Source: Anabaena sp. WA102
GTDB lineage: Bacteria > Cyanobacteriota > Cyanobacteriia > Cyanobacteriales > Nostocaceae
Direction of reading: 5' to 3'
Length of the DNA stretch: 64,000 nt
NCBI RefSeq assembly: GCF_001277295.1
Contig: NZ_CP011456.1
Location: 4,778,001 to 4,842,000, forward strand
Shown: positions 7,738-16,568 of the stretch, in pieces
How the letters are laid out: the number at the start of each line of letters is the position of its first letter
How positions within the stretch are numbered: position 1 is the stretch's first letter
Made by a program: the position numbers and the translations under genes
The notes under the pieces: generated by a model
Database searches by the model: none
Told to the model about the DNA's origin: nothing
What the model saw: the letters and a program-made list of their open reading frames with translations, nothing else

Positions 7738-7756
7738 GGTATTACCTCCAAGTGTT

Positions 7757-7821
7757 GTAGGGTGCGTCAGATATTAATAATCTGTTTATTTACAAGATTT
7801 ATGCAGTCTGACGCACCCTAC
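7757..7821. repeat. 65-bp palindromic repeat
   Basis: Perfect 15-base arms (GTAGGGTGCGTCAGA and complement) flank an AT-rich centre. It lies between the family E repeat and cysS. It is non-coding and possibly a small inverted-repeat element. Confidence 0.6.
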
Positions 7822-7968
7822 TACCGCAAGGCGGAAGTCCTGAACAAGATCACGAAGTTTTACTAATAAGAATTATAGCCAATTATTAGCCACTAAAATT
7901 TTCATTTACGCCATTGTCATCAACTTGGGTTATTATTGTTTATCGTCCGATTTCCGCATTACTCTATT

Positions 7969-9432
7969 ATGACCCTATCTATTTACAATACTCTTACCCG
8001 TCGTCAAGAACAATTTACCACCGTCGAACCTGGAAAGGTTAAGATGTATTACTGCGGTGTGACGGTTTATGATTACTGCCATTTGGGTCATGCTAGAGCT
8101 TGTATTGTTTGGGATGTAGTGCGTCGTTACCTTCAGTTTATTGGTTATGATGTGCGTTATATCCAAAATTTTACTGATATTGATGATAAAATTCTTAAAC
8201 GCGCACGAGAAGAAGATTCTTCGATGGAAGTTGTTGCAGAACGCTATATTCAAGCTTATTTTGAGGATATGTCCCGGTTGGGAATTAAAGAGGCTGATGA
8301 ATATCCCCGCGCGACACATACAATGAATGGGATTCAAAGATTAATTCACGATTTAGAACACAAAGGTTTTGCGTATCCGTCTGCTGGTGATGTGTATTAT
8401 GCTGTCCAAAGTTTTGCTGAATATGGCAAACTTTCGGGACGCAAATTGGAGGATATGCAAGCTGGTGCAAGTGAACGGGTAAATGTCGAAGATGCAGAAT
8501 ATCAAAAGAAGCGATACCCCTTTGATTTTGCCCTGTGGAAGGCTGCAAAACCCGGTGAACCTGCGTGGGAGTCTCCCTGGGGAAAAGGTCGTCCAGGATG
8601 GCATATTGAATGCTCGGCGATGGTGCGCGATCGCCTGGGTGATACTATAGATATTCATGCTGGTGGCGCTGACTTAATTTTCCCTCACCATGAAAACGAA
8701 ATTGCTCAATCGGAAGCCGTTACCGGAAAACCTTTAGCTAATTATTGGTTACACAATGGCATGGTGAAGGTAGATGGGGAAAAAATGTCCAAATCCTTGG
8801 GTAATTTTATCACCATTCGTCAATTATTAGATCGGGGTGTAGACCCAATGGCGGTAAGATTATTTGTGATGATGGCACAATATCGCAAACCCATAGATTT
8901 TACCGATGATGCTATATTAGCCGCCACAAATGGCTGGCATACCATCAGGGAAGGATTACTTTTTGGTTATCAACATGGTAAAAAATTAGGGTGGGATGAA
9001 TCTAACCTCATCCAAAATCCAAAATCCAAAATCCAAAATTCTGAGATTGAGAAATTCAAAGAAGCTGTTGATGATGATTTTAATTTCCCCGGTGGATTAG
9101 CAGTAATTTTTGAATTAGCAAAAGAATTAATTCGGGAAGGAAATATTATTGTTCATCAAGGCAAAACAGAAACTTCCGCCCATGAATTACTGGAAAAATG
9201 GCAAACTTTAATTACATTAGCAGATGTTTTAGGTTTAACGGCTAAACCAGAAACAGAAACACCTGTACAGGATGGATTAAGTGATGTGGAAATTGAGGAA
9301 CTAATTCAACAAAGACAAGCAGCAAGAAAAGCCAAAAACTTTGCTGAATCTGATAGAATTCGTGATCAATTATTCACAAAAGGCATTACCTTAATAGATA
9401 GCAAAGAATGTACACGCTGGCACAAAGGATAA
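7969..9432 (+). CDS. cysS: Cysteinyl-tRNA synthetase
   Basis: Class I synthetase that charges tRNA-Cys in the cytosol. The ATG at 7969 opens MTLSIYNTLTRR. The sequence shows the zinc Cys in YYCGVTVYD, the HIGH-type motif HLGH, WHIECSAM (zinc Cys), HHENEIAQSEA and the KMSKS loop (KMSKSLGNF). A helical anticodon-binding domain and the RQAARKAKNFAESDRIRD end complete the 487-residue protein. Odd feature: at about residues 347-357 the chain contains IQNPKSKIQN, encoded by four copies of the 7-bp unit CCAAAAT (9008-9040). Twenty-eight bases of repeat lie within a frame-preserving insertion in the linker before the C-terminal domain. In-frame codons further upstream (a TTG at 7936) are unlikely starts. 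Confidence 0.95.
   Translation: MTLSIYNTLTRRQEQFTTVEPGKVKMYYCGVTVYDYCHLGHARACIVWDVVRRYLQFIGYDVRYIQNFTDIDDKILKRAREEDSSMEVVAERYIQAYFEDMSRLGIKEADEYPRATHTMNGIQRLIHDLEHKGFAYPSAGDVYYAVQSFAEYGKLSGRKLEDMQAGASERVNVEDAEYQKKRYPFDFALWKAAKPGEPAWESPWGKGRPGWHIECSAMVRDRLGDTIDIHAGGADLIFPHHENEIAQSEAVTGKPLANYWLHNGMVKVDGEKMSKSLGNFITIRQLLDRGVDPMAVRLFVMMAQYRKPIDFTDDAILAATNGWHTIREGLLFGYQHGKKLGWDESNLIQNPKSKIQNSEIEKFKEAVDDDFNFPGGLAVIFELAKELIREGNIIVHQGKTETSAHELLEKWQTLITLADVLGLTAKPETETPVQDGLSDVEIEELIQQRQAARKAKNFAESDRIRDQLFTKGITLIDSKECTRWHKG
9008..9040 (+). repeat. 7-bp tandem repeat inside cysS (CCAAAAT unit)
   Basis: Four tandem copies of CCAAAAT lie within the coding sequence. They encode a low-complexity IQNPKSKIQN loop that is not expected in the family. 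Confidence 0.85.
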
Positions 9433-9452
9433 ATCAAGAATTAGGAACTAAA

Positions 9453-9525
9453 AATAAGATGCGGCTTGTCCTGCCTTTGTAGAGACGTTCCATGGAACGT
9501 CTCTACATCTTTTCTGGAGATGTCT
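9453..9525 (-). repeat. Repeat family C copy 1 (28-bp palindrome centre)
   Basis: The centre at 9479-9506 is a perfect 28-bp palindrome (GTAGAGACGTTCC and complement). The right end TCTGGAGATGTCTAA matches the ends of the copies at 46488-46576 and 59416-59504. Confidence 0.65.
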
Positions 9526-9669
9526 AATCAAAGTTAAATTACCCCCTTAATCCCCCCTTATAAAGGGGGGAAACCAGAAAAATTAGTTCCCTCCCCAAAG
9601 CATCGGGGAGGGTTAGTGTGGGGTAATTTGAAGAATAATGGTGATTCGATAACTTGTGTGTACACCGTA

Positions 9670-9777
9670 GCCTAAGAGGAGAGGGAAAAGGAATAATATT
9701 TAATACTGGACGGGCTTTGAACTTGTTCTTTGTATGATAAAAAAGTCTAGCTTCTAGCCGTTTTGAGTATATCAGCA
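9670..9777 (+). repeat. Dispersed repeat family I, uninterrupted copy
   Basis: CCTAAGAGGAGAGGGAAAAG, then AATAATATTTAATACTGG, TTTGAACTTGTTCTTT, GTATGATAAAAAAGTC and GCTTCTAGCCGTTTTGAGTAT. The same order occurs at 46430-46618, but there it is interrupted after TTGTTCTTT by a family C element. This copy therefore shows the empty site. Confidence 0.7.
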
Positions 9778-9781
9778 AACC

Positions 9782-10369
9782 CTATAAATCTTTAATTATT
9801 TTCACCGCAGAGATTCCTGTTAATATTGCCACCAATAACCAGGTAATAGCTAATCCCACTACTTCCCCTAAAAATAAATTAGTAATTCTGTGCAAAAATA
9901 AGCCGATAGTTGAACCAATAGGCATAGCTATCATCCAACTTATAATATTGACAAATATCCATTTCCATGATGAAGGAAATGATGGGGGAATAGCTAAACA
10001 CCATTGTGATATACCAATTAATAAACCACCAATACCACCAACAATAATGCCTAAAAAAATTCGCGTAGGTAGAAACGCAGAAATAGTCACAGTCCAGCCC
10101 AAAACACCAACACCTATTACTGCAATAATTATCCAAGAAAAAAGAGTAGATAGTACCCATTTTCCAGGAGAAATAGATTGTCTGAGAAGATAACTTTGGG
10201 GGATAGAAATTGTTAAACTCCCTATAGCAGCTTCTAAAACACTCATATCTGGTTTTTCACTGACTTCAATCATTAATAAACTCAATAAAAACCCCAGGAA
10301 AGTAGCAAAAACCCATTTAAAGGTAAAATTTAAAATTATATAATTAGATTTAACAGATGATAATTGCAT
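9782..10369 (-). CDS. Polytopic membrane protein of unknown function
   Basis: A 195-residue hydrophobic protein with about five to six transmembrane helices and little soluble sequence. Two internal segments resemble each other (IPQSYLLRQSISPGKWVLST and ISQWCLAIPPSFPSSWKW), each with a Q-x-x-L-R/A core followed by a Trp-rich helix. This suggests an ancient duplication seen in several cyanobacterial membrane proteins. Its ATG overlaps the stop codon of the upstream glycosidase-like gene by one base, so the two are translationally coupled. I know no function; a role in the cell envelope together with its neighbour is an inference from the operon. Confidence 0.7.
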   Translation of the reverse strand: MQLSSVKSNYIILNFTFKWVFATFLGFLLSLLMIEVSEKPDMSVLEAAIGSLTISIPQSYLLRQSISPGKWVLSTLFSWIIIAVIGVGVLGWTVTISAFLPTRIFLGIIVGGIGGLLIGISQWCLAIPPSFPSSWKWIFVNIISWMIAMPIGSTIGLFLHRITNLFLGEVVGLAITWLLVAILTGISAVKIIKDL

Positions 10370-11610
10370 TATATTTTCTTCAATCTTAATGGTCTAACAG
10401 CTTGAGTATCAAACATCTGGAGAAACGCCCGACGACGTTGATAAGGCGATTCGGGAGTAATATAACCCCATAAACTTTCCCAATAGAAAAAAGAGAAACC
10501 AGCAAGTTTTTGCTTGCGGACTATTTTTATTTGTTCCTTAACTTGATCAATCTCTACAGGCTTTAATAAATTTCCGGTTGAGATACCAATAGCTACAGGA
10601 ATTTTCTTCATAGCCGATTTTATTGATGGTTTGGACATTTCTGTGATGAAAGAGGTTTTTTCACTTCTGTATACCTGTAAAATCAACTCATCTATTAGAT
10701 CTTGTTTTACCCAATTTTCCCAATCTTGTAAATAGTATTTATAAGCAAAATATTGTGAGTTTGGAGAAAGAGATATTTTAGCATAGGGTTTAATTGCTTT
10801 TACAGATTTAGAAATACTGTCTATAAATGCAGTAATTTTATTAGCCCTCCAGCGCATCCATTCTGAATCAAAAGGATTACTTGGTGGTTTTTTTCCTCGA
10901 TGTTCTTTTTGATAAAGATTTACCGTAAAAGCATCATAACCAAGCTGTACAGGCATTCCAAAATGATCATCAATTTGAATACCATCTACATTATAATTTT
11001 TGACAACTTCTAAAATTAACCCGCGAATAAAGTTCTGAACTTGAGGATGTAGAGGATTTAGCCAAGCTTGTTTATAAACCCCATTAATCATATCTTCTCG
11101 TAAGTTTTCAGATATGGATTCTACACCCTTTTGTCCAATAGTTAACCAGTCTGGATGTAGTTTAGCTAATGCAGAATCAGGAGGAGTCATTAACCCATAT
11201 TCAAACCAAGGAATTATTGTCAAATCTTTACTTTTAGCTAATTTAACTACCTTGGCTAAAAAATCATTTTTACCATGAATAAAATTCAGCAAAGGTTGAC
11301 TATCTGAACCTGTGATTTTTTTGGCTAAAGGACTTTTATAAAAAGTGTAACCTCGATTCCAAACTACGGGATAAATGGTATTGAAATTAAGTGCAGCTAA
11401 TTGATTTATTGCCCTTTCAATACCCCAAGGGATATAAAAGACACCACTGGCAACATTAGTCAGCCAAACACCACGAATTTCTGTAGTTATAGGTAAAGAA
11501 TTTGAATTTTGAGTATAATCAGGATTTGCAAAAATGGGAAATATTGTTAAACTGATGACAAATCCCAAACATAAAAAATATCCAAAAACTTGCTGAAATA
11601 CAGAATTCAT
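10369..11610 (-). CDS. GHL10-family (DUF187) glycosyl hydrolase-like protein, exported
   Basis: A 413-residue protein. Residues 1-28 form a signal peptide or membrane anchor (FGYFLCLGFVISLTIFPIFA). The TIM-barrel domain follows with EIRGVWLTNVASG, LAALNFNTIYPVVWNRG, IIPWFEYGL, WLNPLHPQVQNFI and VDGIQIDDHFG, all typical of GHL10 proteins (COG1649). A late GFSFFYWESLWG strand completes the barrel. Family members are predicted to act on cell-wall or extracellular glycans; few have tested substrates. It is the first gene of a two-gene unit with the membrane protein downstream. The upstream 260 bases are AT-rich without a recognisable feature. Confidence 0.85.
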   Translation of the reverse strand: MNSVFQQVFGYFLCLGFVISLTIFPIFANPDYTQNSNSLPITTEIRGVWLTNVASGVFYIPWGIERAINQLAALNFNTIYPVVWNRGYTFYKSPLAKKITGSDSQPLLNFIHGKNDFLAKVVKLAKSKDLTIIPWFEYGLMTPPDSALAKLHPDWLTIGQKGVESISENLREDMINGVYKQAWLNPLHPQVQNFIRGLILEVVKNYNVDGIQIDDHFGMPVQLGYDAFTVNLYQKEHRGKKPPSNPFDSEWMRWRANKITAFIDSISKSVKAIKPYAKISLSPNSQYFAYKYYLQDWENWVKQDLIDELILQVYRSEKTSFITEMSKPSIKSAMKKIPVAIGISTGNLLKPVEIDQVKEQIKIVRKQKLAGFSFFYWESLWGYITPESPYQRRRAFLQMFDTQAVRPLRLKKI

Positions 11611-11869
11611 TTGTTAAATAAATCGAGATTGCTAATATCCATATAACTACAAAATCTAATTTTATTATGGGGATTAGATAAAGATATGGATATTTTTTAA
11701 TAAAACAGTAAAAAAGACACAATATTTATGTGCCTTTAAGAATTATAAGTGATATGTGAAGAATTTTAAAGATTTTTTTAAGATGGTAAAACTGCTTCTC
11801 TTCCTCCATTGAGGATATTTGCAGCCTTGGATCTGAATTCTGGTTTGAGTAATGTTATAGAATATTATT

Positions 11870-12241
11870 TCATTCCAGCATCTCTGTGATTTGTTCTACC
11901 AGTGTAAAGGGTTCAAATGGTTTGCTAATTATCCCTTTAACTCCTAAACTGCGATATAGTTCTAAATCTGAATTTTGGACTTTAGCAGTCATAAAAATTA
12001 CTGGTATTGCTTGGGTCTTAGGTTCACTTTGCAATAAACCAAATAAAGTTATCCCATTCATTTCTGGCATCATTACATCTAAAAGGATGACATCCGGTTT
12101 TTGTGTTTGTGCTAAACTTAAACCTTTTTTCGCACTATTAGCTATCAATACTTGCCATGATCCAAATTCTTCCAGACAAGTGGAAATAAGAAATCCCACA
12201 TCATCATTATCATCTATTACTAAAATATGTTTTTCTGTCAT
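11870..12241 (-). CDS. CheY-like response regulator, receiver domain only
   Basis: A 123-residue stand-alone receiver: the DD pair in VIDDNDD, the phosphoacceptor Asp in VILLDVMMPEMNG, the Thr in VIFMTAK and the Lys in IISKPFEPF are all present. There is no output domain, so it passes phosphate or controls partners by binding. I prefer the ATG at 12241, which has GGAG upstream; a TTG at 12259 would overlap that ribosome site. It lies about 105 bases downstream of the large bacteriophytochrome kinase on the same strand, the usual arrangement for a phytochrome and its cognate regulator, so it is probably that kinase's partner. Confidence 0.9.
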   Translation of the reverse strand: MTEKHILVIDDNDDVGFLISTCLEEFGSWQVLIANSAKKGLSLAQTQKPDVILLDVMMPEMNGITLFGLLQSEPKTQAIPVIFMTAKVQNSDLELYRSLGVKGIISKPFEPFTLVEQITEMLE

Positions 12242-12346
12242 TTTTTTATTGAACTCCAAAATAAATTATGATTAATCAATTTAAAGGTTGTTTGAAAAGC
12301 CTAAATTTATCCTTCATTGTTATCTTTTTTGCCTGTCACTTGTCAA

Positions 12347-15300
12347 CTACTTAGGGATAGAAAAATAAAAAGTGCTACCTTCTCCTACAACACTTTCTAC
12401 CCAAATTTTGCCCCCATGCTGTTTAATAATAGTATCACAAATAGCTAAACCTAAACCTGTTCCTCCTTTTTCACGGGAGTCACTAGCATCTACTTGTTGA
12501 AACTTACCAAAAATTGTTTCTATTTTATCGCTAGGAATACCCCTCCCTTGATCTTGAATTTTAAATAAATGGCTATCTGGCGTTTCTTCCACAGTGATTT
12601 TGATGGTAGTGTGAGGGGGAGAAAATTTAAAGGCATTACTGATTAAGTTAACAAGAGTTTGCAAAATTCTGTCTTCATCTATCCACAATTGCACAGAATT
12701 ACCTAATATTTGTAAGGAAATATTCTCTTCTTTGGCTAATGTTTGGATAGAGTCTACAGCCTGGTGTATTAATGTCATCGCATCGCAGGATTTTTTATTC
12801 AAGACAAATTTGTTAGTTTCTAGTCGTTCTAAATCAAGAATGTCATTTAATAACCTTGTTAAACGTTCGGCATTACTAGCAGCAATATCTAATATTCTCT
12901 GCATTTTTTCTGGGTTATTTCTGATGCCACTAGTAGTTAGTAATCCTAAAGAACTACGAATAGATGTTAATGGAGTTCGTAATTCATGACTAACTATGGA
13001 AATGAACTCACTTTTCATTTTTTCCATTAATCGATTATCTGTAATATCTTCGATAGTGCCGACATATCCCACAAATTCATTAAGATCAGAAAACATGGGA
13101 ACAGCAATTAGCCGACAAATCCGAACAGTTTTATCTTCATGGACAAAACGTATTTCTGTAGCGAGTTGCTGATGTGTTGATACTCCCTCATTCCACTGAG
13201 GTGAAAATACTTCTAAATCATCAAAGTGAATAAAATTGATCCAGCTTTCTCCTAATGATTGTTCTAGGGTAAAACCACAAATTTTCTGACAGCTAGGATT
13301 GTTATAGATCATTCTTCCTTGGGTATCTGTTTTAAAAATACCTACAGGTGCAAATTCATTGAGAGAACGAAATAAGTTTTCACTACGTCGCAAAGCTGTT
13401 TCAATTTTTTGACGTTCTTGTAGTTCTTGTTCTAATTGTTGGTATAGTTCTGATTGTTGAATGGCAATGCCTACTTGTGTTGCTAATTTTTGCAGGAAAT
13501 CAATTTCCCAAGGTTGCCACTGTCTTGATGTCCTACATTGATTGGCAATTAATAGCCCCCATAATTTTTGTCCCTGCATAATAGGAACTGACAATTTGGC
13601 TTTGATTTGAAATTGCGCTAGTAAATCACGATCACATTCAGATAGATCGGCTGTATAAATATCTGCTATGGCTAGAAAGCCTCCTTGTGTGTATCTCCTG
13701 ACGGTATTTTCCATCAAGTAAGTATTTTTAACGCCAGCATTTAACGCAGGAGTCCAAGCATCATCAACAGATTCCACCACTACATATCCACTGTAGTCTC
13801 TGTAGTCTGACTGAAAACGATAAATAAATACTCGGTCTGCTTGCATAAATTCCCGAACTTCATTTACAGCAGTGTTGAGGATTTGATCCAGATGCAAACT
13901 TTGACGAATACGTAAGGTGATCGCCATCACCAGTCTTTCCTGTTCTATTTGCCGTTGTAATGCTGCTTGAGAATTTTCTAGGTCAACAGTTCGGTTTTTA
14001 ACTCTGTTTTCTAACTCTAAATTTAGTTCTTGGAGTTGAATTTCGGCAAGTTTGCGATCGCTAATTTCTACCAGAGTCCCTAAAAATCGCACAGCTTGAC
14101 CTGCATCATTAAAGAAAAATTTCCCTCTACTTTCCAGCCAATGAATACTACCATCAGGGCAAAGCATCCGAAATTCTTGATAATAATCATGCTGCTCAAC
14201 TAAAGCCTTATGGATAGCTAAATCTACAGATTCTCGATCTCGTGGATCAATGAGGGTTTTAAAAGCATCATAAGTATCTATAAAATGCTGTTCTAATAGC
14301 ACACCCAATTGATCATGACCAATAGACCAAACTATAAGATTTTTCAGTAAATCCCAATCCCATACTCCCATTTGTGCGGCTTTTAAAGCCAGCATTAATT
14401 GCTGATTAATTTTGGCAATTTTCTCAGATTGCTGCAAAAGTAACCCCACAATTATATTTCTCAATTCTTTAGCTATGGCAATTTCGCATTGCTGCCAAGG
14501 TAACGATTTTAATTTTACTATTTCTTGCCATAAATCAAAGGATTTATGGGGAGATAGCCGCACATCACCACTGGCAGTTATTTTTACTGGTTTATTAGGA
14601 TCACCTGCCCAATTAACAGTTTGAATTAATTCAGGACGAAACCAGAAAATATACTGTTTATATTTTTGAGAAATCATTACTGCTAACAAACCGCTACCGA
14701 CATTTTTAAACTTTTCTGCTTGTGGATAAATTTTAGATAAACAATCTGTTTCATAAATATAATTATCTACACCTTGATTAAACATAAGATTTTCTAAAAA
14801 ATTACGGATCTTCTTAACTTCCTCCAATACAGGAGTTTTGCCAATCATTGTGATATGTTCGGCATCACAAACGGCTACTCCTTCAGCAGCTACCAATTCT
14901 AAAAGTTTACTTCTATTTTGAATTAAAGTTTCTATGTAATGATCATTTTTAGTAAAATCATTCAAAAAATTAGATAAAACTTCTTTCAAAATAAGTTTGT
15001 AGTCTAAATATTCATTTTCTTCTTTGGCAGAGATTTCTAAAGACATCACCCTACCGATTAATTCGCAAGCAGTTCGCAATTTATAGCTGATATATTTAGG
15101 CGATAAATAATTATGACAGGCAATTAAACCCCATAATTTTTGTTCTCGAATTAATGAAATTGACATAGAAGCAGTCACACCCATATTTTTGAGATATTCA
15201 ATGTGTATGGGAGAAACACTTCTTAAAACACTGTGACTAAGATCCAAAGGTTGATTATTGCCTAAATTATTCAGAGATATTAGTTCTACAGATTGATAAT

Positions 15301-15982
15301 TCACATCAGGAATTAACCGCAAAGGATTAAGAGTATATAATACTCTAGCTTGTTTAGGAACATCCGAAGCTGGACAATGTAAGCCCAGAAAAGGACTTAA
15401 ACTTTCTAATTTATCTTCTGCTATCACATGACCTGCACCTTCACGATCAAATTTATAGATCATTACTCTGTCAAAACCTGTCAGATTACGAATTTCTGTC
15501 ACCATAATTTGCCACATTTCATCCAAATACACTAATTTTTGCATTTTGCAAATAATCGGTTGTACTAATTGGTAAAAACTCAAAAAATCATCTTTATTGT
15601 TTGCAGTAACAGCTTCTAATTCCAGAATTATGAATCCATTTGATTTATGAATAATGGCATCAAAATTTTGCTTTCTTGTTTTGGTATGAATACATAAATC
15701 CAACGGGTTAAGTTTTTCAGATATTTCTGCTAAAGATTTTTTTATTAATTGAATTTGCCTGTTATTGAATAATACTTTGAGGTTTTTACCTAAAATATCT
15801 TGAGGAGGAATACCAAGTAAATCAATAGTATTTTGACTAATTTGAATAATGTTTAATTTAGGTTCTTCTAAAACTATGAGAATACCATGCGGCTGAATTA
15901 AACTAGGAATATGTATAGGTTCTTTGTCGCAGTTATTTAAATCTATTGGTGTATTTACTGGTAGAACATTGATTTCGCTCAT
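12347..15982 (-). CDS. Bacteriophytochrome-type sensor histidine kinase with extra PAS and GAF domains
   Basis: A 1211-residue red/far-red light-sensor kinase. Domain order: N-terminal PAS-like domain (EPIHIPSLIQPHG, about 20-120), GAF with PASDVP near 204, PHY near 330-510, PAS near 534-650, a second GAF near 685-850, PAS near 870-970, HisKA (SHELRTP near 1000) and HATPase (GTGLGLAI). The bilin-attachment Cys sits in the N-terminal extension (Cys18 in LNNCDKEPIHIP), as in biliverdin-binding bacteriophytochromes. In the first GAF the Cph1-type Cys is replaced (SPIHIEYLKNMG). The PHY-tongue PRxSF motif reads PHKSF. The second GAF resembles cyanobacteriochrome GAFs (LSECDRDLLAQFQIKAKL). GGGAG precedes the ATG at 15982. 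A receiver gene follows. Confidence 0.93.
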   Translation of the reverse strand: MSEINVLPVNTPIDLNNCDKEPIHIPSLIQPHGILIVLEEPKLNIIQISQNTIDLLGIPPQDILGKNLKVLFNNRQIQLIKKSLAEISEKLNPLDLCIHTKTRKQNFDAIIHKSNGFIILELEAVTANNKDDFLSFYQLVQPIICKMQKLVYLDEMWQIMVTEIRNLTGFDRVMIYKFDREGAGHVIAEDKLESLSPFLGLHCPASDVPKQARVLYTLNPLRLIPDVNYQSVELISLNNLGNNQPLDLSHSVLRSVSPIHIEYLKNMGVTASMSISLIREQKLWGLIACHNYLSPKYISYKLRTACELIGRVMSLEISAKEENEYLDYKLILKEVLSNFLNDFTKNDHYIETLIQNRSKLLELVAAEGVAVCDAEHITMIGKTPVLEEVKKIRNFLENLMFNQGVDNYIYETDCLSKIYPQAEKFKNVGSGLLAVMISQKYKQYIFWFRPELIQTVNWAGDPNKPVKITASGDVRLSPHKSFDLWQEIVKLKSLPWQQCEIAIAKELRNIIVGLLLQQSEKIAKINQQLMLALKAAQMGVWDWDLLKNLIVWSIGHDQLGVLLEQHFIDTYDAFKTLIDPRDRESVDLAIHKALVEQHDYYQEFRMLCPDGSIHWLESRGKFFFNDAGQAVRFLGTLVEISDRKLAEIQLQELNLELENRVKNRTVDLENSQAALQRQIEQERLVMAITLRIRQSLHLDQILNTAVNEVREFMQADRVFIYRFQSDYRDYSGYVVVESVDDAWTPALNAGVKNTYLMENTVRRYTQGGFLAIADIYTADLSECDRDLLAQFQIKAKLSVPIMQGQKLWGLLIANQCRTSRQWQPWEIDFLQKLATQVGIAIQQSELYQQLEQELQERQKIETALRRSENLFRSLNEFAPVGIFKTDTQGRMIYNNPSCQKICGFTLEQSLGESWINFIHFDDLEVFSPQWNEGVSTHQQLATEIRFVHEDKTVRICRLIAVPMFSDLNEFVGYVGTIEDITDNRLMEKMKSEFISIVSHELRTPLTSIRSSLGLLTTSGIRNNPEKMQRILDIAASNAERLTRLLNDILDLERLETNKFVLNKKSCDAMTLIHQAVDSIQTLAKEENISLQILGNSVQLWIDEDRILQTLVNLISNAFKFSPPHTTIKITVEETPDSHLFKIQDQGRGIPSDKIETIFGKFQQVDASDSREKGGTGLGLAICDTIIKQHGGKIWVESVVGEGSTFYFSIPK

Positions 15983-16380
15983 ATATAACTCCCATGGTAA
16001 ACGATAAATCTTAAAAAGGTAAACCAAATCATGAGAAATAAATTCAAAAAAAGCCTTGCTGAATCAAAATCTGAATCAGATAATTGACTAAATTTACTAT
16101 TGCAATATTTACATTTATTATAATAAAAAATTTCTAATAATTAACCTATAATACTATCTAACTAAAGATAGATAAAATTACTTTTAACCTCTATCTTTAG
16201 TCATATAAAACTATCTGAATTGTCTAACTAAGGGTACTTCTAAGCAATAAATTAAAAAAACCAACCACAGAGGCACAGAGAACACAGAGAGAGGATAAAT
16301 ATTAGGTTGTTTGGATTAGCGTTGCGAAGCAATGGAACGAAACCCAACATTTAACCCAACATTTATTTTTTACAAAAGAA
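15983..16380. other. Intergenic AT-rich region upstream of the phytochrome gene
   Basis: About 400 bases without a supported gene. It contains an AT-rich stretch with the partly palindromic CTATCTAACTAAAGATAGATA near 16150-16175, then a CACAGAGGCACAGAG repeat at about 16260-16295. The phytochrome promoter should lie here but I cannot place its -35/-10 with confidence. Confidence 0.4.
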
Positions 16381-16565
16381 GGGAACAGGGAACTCTTAAC
16401 TGGGAGCAAATAAGAAACACTCATTTGCACCAGTTTAGAGCTTCAGTCAAAAAAAGGATGTTTTTAAAAGATGCGTAGCACGAAAAAAACAGTGTCATTA
16501 TTTCAATCTCATGTTTTTAAACATGAGTTTTTCCTGTTCCCTGTTGCCCGTTCCCTGTTCCCTCT
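16381..16565 (+). repeat. Repeat family D (GGGAACA ends, terminator-like hairpin), copy 1
   Basis: The ends carry GGGAACAGGGAAC and CTGTTCCCTGTT units. A conserved core (AAGAAACACTCATTTGCACC ... AAAAACAGTGTCATTATT) is followed by the perfect hairpin CTCATGTTTTTAAACATGAG at 16508-16527 and a T-rich run. Copies at 21676-21856 and 44172-44343 have the same order. All three lie in gaps between two minus-strand genes, directly after the end of one of them. Confidence 0.75.
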
Positions 16566-16568
16566 GAA

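Noticed and set aside
9539..9778. 79-codon minus-strand open frame
   Set aside because: It is entirely within dispersed repeats (C/G hairpin and family I).
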